Shown here piece after piece: positions 61,301 to 64,000 of a stretch of 64,000 bases of DNA. This DNA comes from Torymus aiolomorphi. Its lineage: Eukaryota; Arthropoda; Insecta; Hymenoptera; Torymidae. Below the pieces are notes generated by a model. The model was not told where the DNA came from, made no database searches, and worked only from the letters and a program-made list of their open reading frames with translations. Every line of letters starts with the position of its first letter. Position 1 is the stretch's first letter. The DNA lies in the NCBI GenBank assembly GCA_036365515.1, contig CM070877.1, positions 10,795,101 to 10,859,100 of the forward strand, read 5' to 3'. The position numbers and the translations under genes were made by a program.

Positions 61301-63666
61301 GAAGAAACAGTGGAGCACCGGGATCTGCACGACGCGGTCGACGACTTTCTGCGGGGGGCGTGAGGGTCAGTAAAATGTACAAAAGTTTGTAGGCAGTTGT
61401 GAAAAGTGTGCAGTGTTTTTTTTTGTAAATGAAATAGAACTGTTAGTGTTTAAAAAAAAAATTAATCTTTTAAGTAAGATGAGTCAAAATTTCAAATTTT
61501 AAGTGCTTTAGTCGTTCTGTAGCGAACTTACCCTTGTCAAAATGTAGTTTTGCTCTTGGCCAGGTGGCGGTATGAAAGTCTCAGTTTCCGCCACTGTTTT
61601 TAAAAAATTGTACATTTTATCTAAAACTACTTGTTAAGTAATACACAACTAATCTTTATTAAACAAGTTTTTTAATAATCTATGTACTTTTCAAAAATTT
61701 AAAATCTATTGAAAATTGAAAATATCTGTTTATCTACAAAATCATGTCAAACGTGAGTTAACTAATTAACTTACAAAAATAGACATTTCTCCATCAAAGC
61801 TACCCAAACTTTAACAATTCCAAAAATAAACCAAATTCACCCCAAAACTTCGAAACACCAGAATCTTACGCGAATTCGTGGGTAAATTCGGCTGGCTCTT
61901 CTCCTTCATGAGCACGAAGAGTTGGTCGTCGTCGTCCTCCAAATCCTCGGCCTCCTCCTCTTCTCCGTTTGGCTCCTCCTCGCCGTCGCTGTCAGCTCTG
62001 AGCGAGCGCAGCGCCGTCGACTCCAGGGCGTCGATCGTTGCCGTCTCGGCGCCCTCCTTGAACGAATCACTGCGCTCGACCTTGCCCTTGCCCTTCTTCG
62101 AGCCCTTCTTTGCTTTCTTACCGCCGGCCTTGCCCTTTTTCCGTTTGTCTGCCGCGTGGGTATAAAGAGCCGGTTGACATTGAAGATTGTTTTGGGTGTG
62201 TATGTGTAAACAGTGTTGGTGAGATATGTGAAAGTTATTTGTTAGGATGAAACCTTTCTATTGACAAGGTTGTCTACAACGTAAAACTTAAAAATATTTT
62301 CTCGTGGATCACTTGGTTTGGTCAATAGTTTATACTTATTTTGTGTGGAGAAAAATGAGAAACACAATGACAATGGTTCAGTCTTAATTTTTTGTAATCA
62401 TAGTTTTATTTTTTGATTAAATAATTCTACTATTAGAAAAGATTAAAAATTTCTTTACAAAAAAGTTTAACTATTATTTGATGCTATATAATTCGCATTT
62501 AAAGACAGTTTGTATTTACGAGAAACTAAAAAAAATTTACATAATTAGAAAAACACAACTTAGAAAGTTAACATTTATATTTAAGTATTCTTACATGCAT
62601 ATAAGTAAAATCATATGTATTGGTATATTAATTTAGTATACTAATTAATTACTATATAATGTTATTCAAATATTCTATCTACTGTGCAATTATAAAGTGT
62701 CGCTGCTATTGATATCGTGCAAAGCATGCGTGTATGTTTTTTGTTTTATCTTTTACCATCGGGAGCACTTTTAACTAATCTTTGCAACTTCACCTGAGCC
62801 GCGAATGAGCCTATCGCTGTTATTTTGGCACGACCTGATTGCATTTTAAGTAGATTAAAATATAGACAAAATTATGAATCCGTATAACTTTTAATACAAA
62901 AATGTTATTATTCATTAATTTAGAAATAAAAAAATATCTAAAGCCATAGTAACGTTTATTTACCTTCTTCCCAAATAGAGACTTCTTCCTGCACAATCTC
63001 ATCTCTATATGTTTTGTAAAAAAACACCTGTTTGTACTCGAGATCTGCGACTTCGTAAGTATCGGTATTCAAAAAATTCAAAAGTTTATCTTCGTAATAA
63101 CGATTATTATCCTAAAAATATTATCGACCAATTAAATAATTGTTACAGCAAATCGCACAACGAATTTATGGCGAACGCAAAGAAATTTACGTTTATGAGG
63201 TCGTTGAACAGCTTGTACTCCGGCCCGAGAGCCAGAAACTTCATCACCTTCTCTCGAATCCATAGAACTCTATGACAGACATACTAGCAAATTACTGTCA
63301 TCATAATTAACCATAAAATACCGAGACATTAAACGATATCTTATTAGTGGGTAAAATAAACTATGAATCACTCTACATTAGGGATCAGATAAATAATAAC
63401 CATTTCAGGCATCTAAATACGGTGTAATTAACCTCTCCTCCACTTTATATTTGAAAATAATTAATAACAAAAACAACTCTGCAATAAACCTCTAAGTACA
63501 GCATTCGATATAAAACCAAGTCGTACCGCTGGTCTAGAGTCGCCGACGGCGACGACTTGACGCTGGTCCTCCGGCTGTCGTGACGCAATCCCGCCTCGCC
63601 GAAGCTGCCCTCGATGCTTTCACCGTACTCGCCGTAATACCCGCTTACCTCGGTTATCTCCGACAT
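41061..63666 (-). CDS. DNAH10: Axonemal dynein heavy chain, DNAH10-like (inner arm I1 beta type)
   Basis: I resolved 60 coding exons from ATG 63666 to TGA 41061-41063. All junctions are GT-AG and phase-consistent, totalling 14,799 nt (4,932 aa). The layout is the standard dynein one: tail, linker, six AAA modules, a coiled-coil stalk between AAA4 and AAA5, and a C-terminal cap. Walker A motifs are GPAGTGKT (AAA1), GPTGGGKT (AAA2), GDTGTSKT (AAA3) and GVGGSGRR (AAA4, lysine lost). The C-terminus ends [19 protein letters not shown]-like text and GVCLVLNTD, which with the AAA1 region resembles DNAH10, the beta heavy chain of inner-arm dynein I1/f. It is an ATP-driven microtubule motor; in insects the expected sites are sperm flagella and chordotonal cilia. 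It is about 400 residues longer than vertebrate DNAH10, mostly in the tail. Confidence is very high for axonemal dynein and moderate for the DNAH10 assignment. No lesion was found. Confidence 0.9.
43378..45512 (-). other. DNAH10: Dynein AAA5-AAA6 (exons 47-52)
   Basis: Exons 45512-45232, 45161-45007, 44933-44550, 44460-44089, 44008-43670 and 43579-43378. AAA5 has [25 protein letters not shown] text, and [40 protein letters not shown] links on. AAA6 has [20 protein letters not shown] and [14 protein letters not shown] with [20 protein letters not shown]. These modules do not bind nucleotide and are structural in the family. Confidence 0.88.
45594..46833 (-). other. DNAH10: Dynein stalk and microtubule-binding domain (exons 44-46)
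   Basis: Exons 46833-46207, 46134-45920 and 45839-45594. CC1 is the heptad-rich stretch from [16 protein letters not shown] to [19 protein letters not shown]. The microtubule-binding tip includes [20 protein letters not shown] and the buttress-side [21 protein letters not shown]2 is [20 protein letters not shown] through [16 protein letters not shown]. The length is normal for axonemal dyneins. Confidence 0.88.
47451..48241 (-). other. DNAH10: Dynein AAA4 with altered Walker A (exons 39-41)
   Basis: Exons 48241-48050, 47983-47738 and 47656-47451. The P-loop at 47838-47861 reads [10 protein letters not shown], where the family has GVGGSGKQS. The essential lysine is arginine and the next glutamine is also arginine. 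The flanking MQRGHALVV and [20 protein letters not shown] are normal, so the frame is right. Walker B area [17 protein letters not shown] is retained. ATP binding at this regulatory site is probably weakened. Confidence 0.9.
48866..49770 (-). other. DNAH10: Dynein AAA3 (exons 35-36)
   Basis: Exons 49770-49210 and 49130-48866. Walker A GDTGTSKT at about 49257-49280 is the AAA3 signature. Walker B region is [20 protein letters not shown]. The following exon (48797-48583) continues [20 protein letters not shown]. This is a regulatory nucleotide site in the family. Confidence 0.9.
49847..50591 (-). other. DNAH10: Dynein AAA2 (exons 33-34)
   Basis: Exons 50591-50172 and 50101-49847. Walker A is [12 protein letters not shown] (about residue 2541). 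[20 protein letters not shown] follows, then [12 protein letters not shown] and the [15 protein letters not shown] sensor. AAA2 binds ATP without hydrolysis in known dyneins. The motif is intact here. Confidence 0.9.
50649..51746 (-). other. DNAH10: Dynein AAA1, main ATPase site (exons 30-32)
   Basis: Exons 51746-51571, 51501-51248 and 51176-50649. Exon 30 ends GGAPAG and exon 31 begins [18 protein letters not shown], so the Walker A loop is split by a phase-1 intron at residue about 2264. Walker B is CFDEFNRID, and sensor region [16 protein letters not shown] follows. All catalytic residues are present, consistent with an active motor. Confidence 0.92.
51803..51959. mobile_element. Foldback element in the dynein intron between exons 29 and 30
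   Basis: GTACACCCATTCTTGAGAGA then TTCTTGCCGAACGTGCCTCC at the left is mirrored by GGCGCATTCGGCAAGAATCC then ATCAAAGATCGGTGTACC at the right. The centre pairs TCAGTTTCAA with TTGAAACTGA. Its right end is at the exon 29 boundary, so GGTACACC provides the splice donor. It fills about three quarters of a 212-bp intron. Confidence 0.7.
51959..53469 (-). other. DNAH10: Dynein linker region, exons 25-29
   Basis: Exons 53469-53256, 53192-52895, 52820-52429, 52353-52216 and 52149-51959. The region opens [11 protein letters not shown] and contains [11 protein letters not shown] and [19 protein letters not shown] with DDELLGILG. These are the classic N-terminal linker motifs that swing across the AAA ring during the power stroke. 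The splice donor of the last exon lies in a transposable-element end (see 51803-51959). Confidence 0.88.
54193..63666 (-). other. DNAH10: Dynein tail (stem), exons 1-24
   Basis: Exons: 63666-63527, 63269-63191, 63111-62964, 62816-62757, 62148-61870, 61593-61532, 61348-60971, 60729-60500, 60432-60276, 59962-59699, 59611-59421, 59346-59178, 58925-58433, 57771-57478, 57327-57211, 57106-56865, 56784-56635, 56553-56290, 56208-56021, 55942-55663, 55601-55357, 55274-55028, 54958-54686, 54623-54193. The tail binds intermediate and light chains and the partner heavy chain. Landmarks are VLWIREKV (exon 2), NHPP-like [15 protein letters not shown] (exon 14) and [13 protein letters not shown] (exon 22). 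Exon 5 encodes a lysine-rich block followed by an acidic block, probably disordered. Exons 15-16 (GSGDYISTP.., [11 protein letters not shown]) look like an unusual insertion. Exon 24 uses a weak donor, GTTCGG. Confidence 0.85.
58030..58190. repeat. Half-copy of the 38.2-kb foldback repeat in a dynein intron
   Basis: AACTAGAGAAACAGAAATTT, TATTTGCTTTTTGTAAAATT and TCCTTCTAAAGTTATGTTAG match the left arm at 38190-38270. It lies within the intron between dynein exons 13 and 14 and has no partner arm here. Confidence 0.6.
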
Positions 63667-63880
63667 GTTTCTCGATGATGTGAAGTGTAAGGAGGCAGGG
63701 TGAGGTTATTGGAGCCGTCGAGGGTCGCGGTCGAACGAACGCGCGTTTCTATGGTTCCAAACAGCTGTGGGGGTTCGGGAATGCGTGATCGATATATTTA
63801 TGTTTCTGAAATAAGTACACATTTAACGAGTGGAAAATTCGATCCGTCGAAATTTACTCTCAATATTTTTATTTGAGTCT
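63667..63880. promoter_or_regulatory. Region upstream of the dynein start
   Basis: GC-richer sequence (GAGGGTCGCGGTCGAACGAA) for about 90 bp upstream of the ATG, then AT-rich. No motif I can name. A promoter here is inferred from position alone. Confidence 0.3.
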
Positions 63881-64000
63881 CCCCAGCGGAAATAAAGAAT
63901 GTTAATAACTGTAAATAACTATAAAAAACTGTAAATAACTGTAAATAACTGTAAATATCTAAATAACTGTAAATAACTGTAAATAACTGTTATTACTGTC
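63881..64000. repeat. TGTAAA repeat, start of another dispersed copy (cut by the window edge)
   Basis: It starts CCCCAGCGGAAATAAAGAAT, the same end motif as CCCTAGCGGAAAT elsewhere, and continues as tandem AACTGTAAAT decamers. It runs off the window. Confidence 0.7.

Overview
This is a stretch of an AT-rich animal genome, almost certainly an insect and most likely a parasitoid wasp (Hymenoptera, probably Chalcidoidea). The evidence is spliced genes with GT-AG introns, a seven-transmembrane insect odorant receptor, a chemosensory ionotropic-receptor relic, a single-exon ankyrin-repeat gene of the type that is abundant in chalcid wasps, and a very dense load of foldback (inverted-repeat) DNA elements. 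The species assignment is inference; the insect assignment is well supported.

Layout. 1-11.7 kb is mostly repeats, with one compact five-exon zinc-finger gene (2057 to 1016, minus). 12.4-14.3 kb holds a second zinc-finger gene (minus) whose N-terminus carries a PCNA-binding-type motif. 15.2-23.8 kb is a pile of nested foldback elements, several with tRNA-like polymerase III promoter boxes, plus a LINE relic. 24.2-26.1 kb is a third zinc-finger gene (plus), lola-like, whose first exon I could not find. 26.5-27.5 kb is a broken ionotropic receptor with an element inserted in it. 28.3-30.3 kb is an intact ankyrin-repeat gene. 32.6-35.9 kb (minus) is an odorant receptor that I could assemble as five in-frame exons (388 aa). 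37.7 kb is an ankyrin relic. 38.9-40.5 kb (plus) is a secreted cysteine-rich protein gene with one apparent frameshift. 41.1-63.7 kb (minus) is an axonemal dynein heavy chain, DNAH10-like, which I resolved into 60 coding exons that stay in frame throughout (4,932 aa).

How the genes relate. The three zinc-finger genes share architecture: short acidic exons separated by phase-1 introns, with the zinc fingers all in the last exon. Two of them share an exon encoding an IKEE/IISD motif pair. The odorant receptor, ionotropic-receptor relic and secreted protein are chemosensory or extracellular genes. The dynein is a motor of the ciliary and sperm-flagellar inner arm. They do not form an operon or a pathway.

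The most notable signals are: (1) a family of TTAA-flanked foldback elements, two of which share one TTAA; (2) a dispersed family built from TGTAAA-like words around a conserved core, bounded by a CCCTAGCGGAAAT-type end, one copy of which supplies the stop codon of a zinc-finger gene; (3) a 1.9-kb foldback with a tRNA-like promoter in each arm; (4) loss of the Walker A lysine in dynein AAA4; (5) a terminal-repeat element that supplies a dynein splice donor. All coordinates come from reading the sequence by eye. Exon boundaries were checked for frame consistency but not against transcripts.
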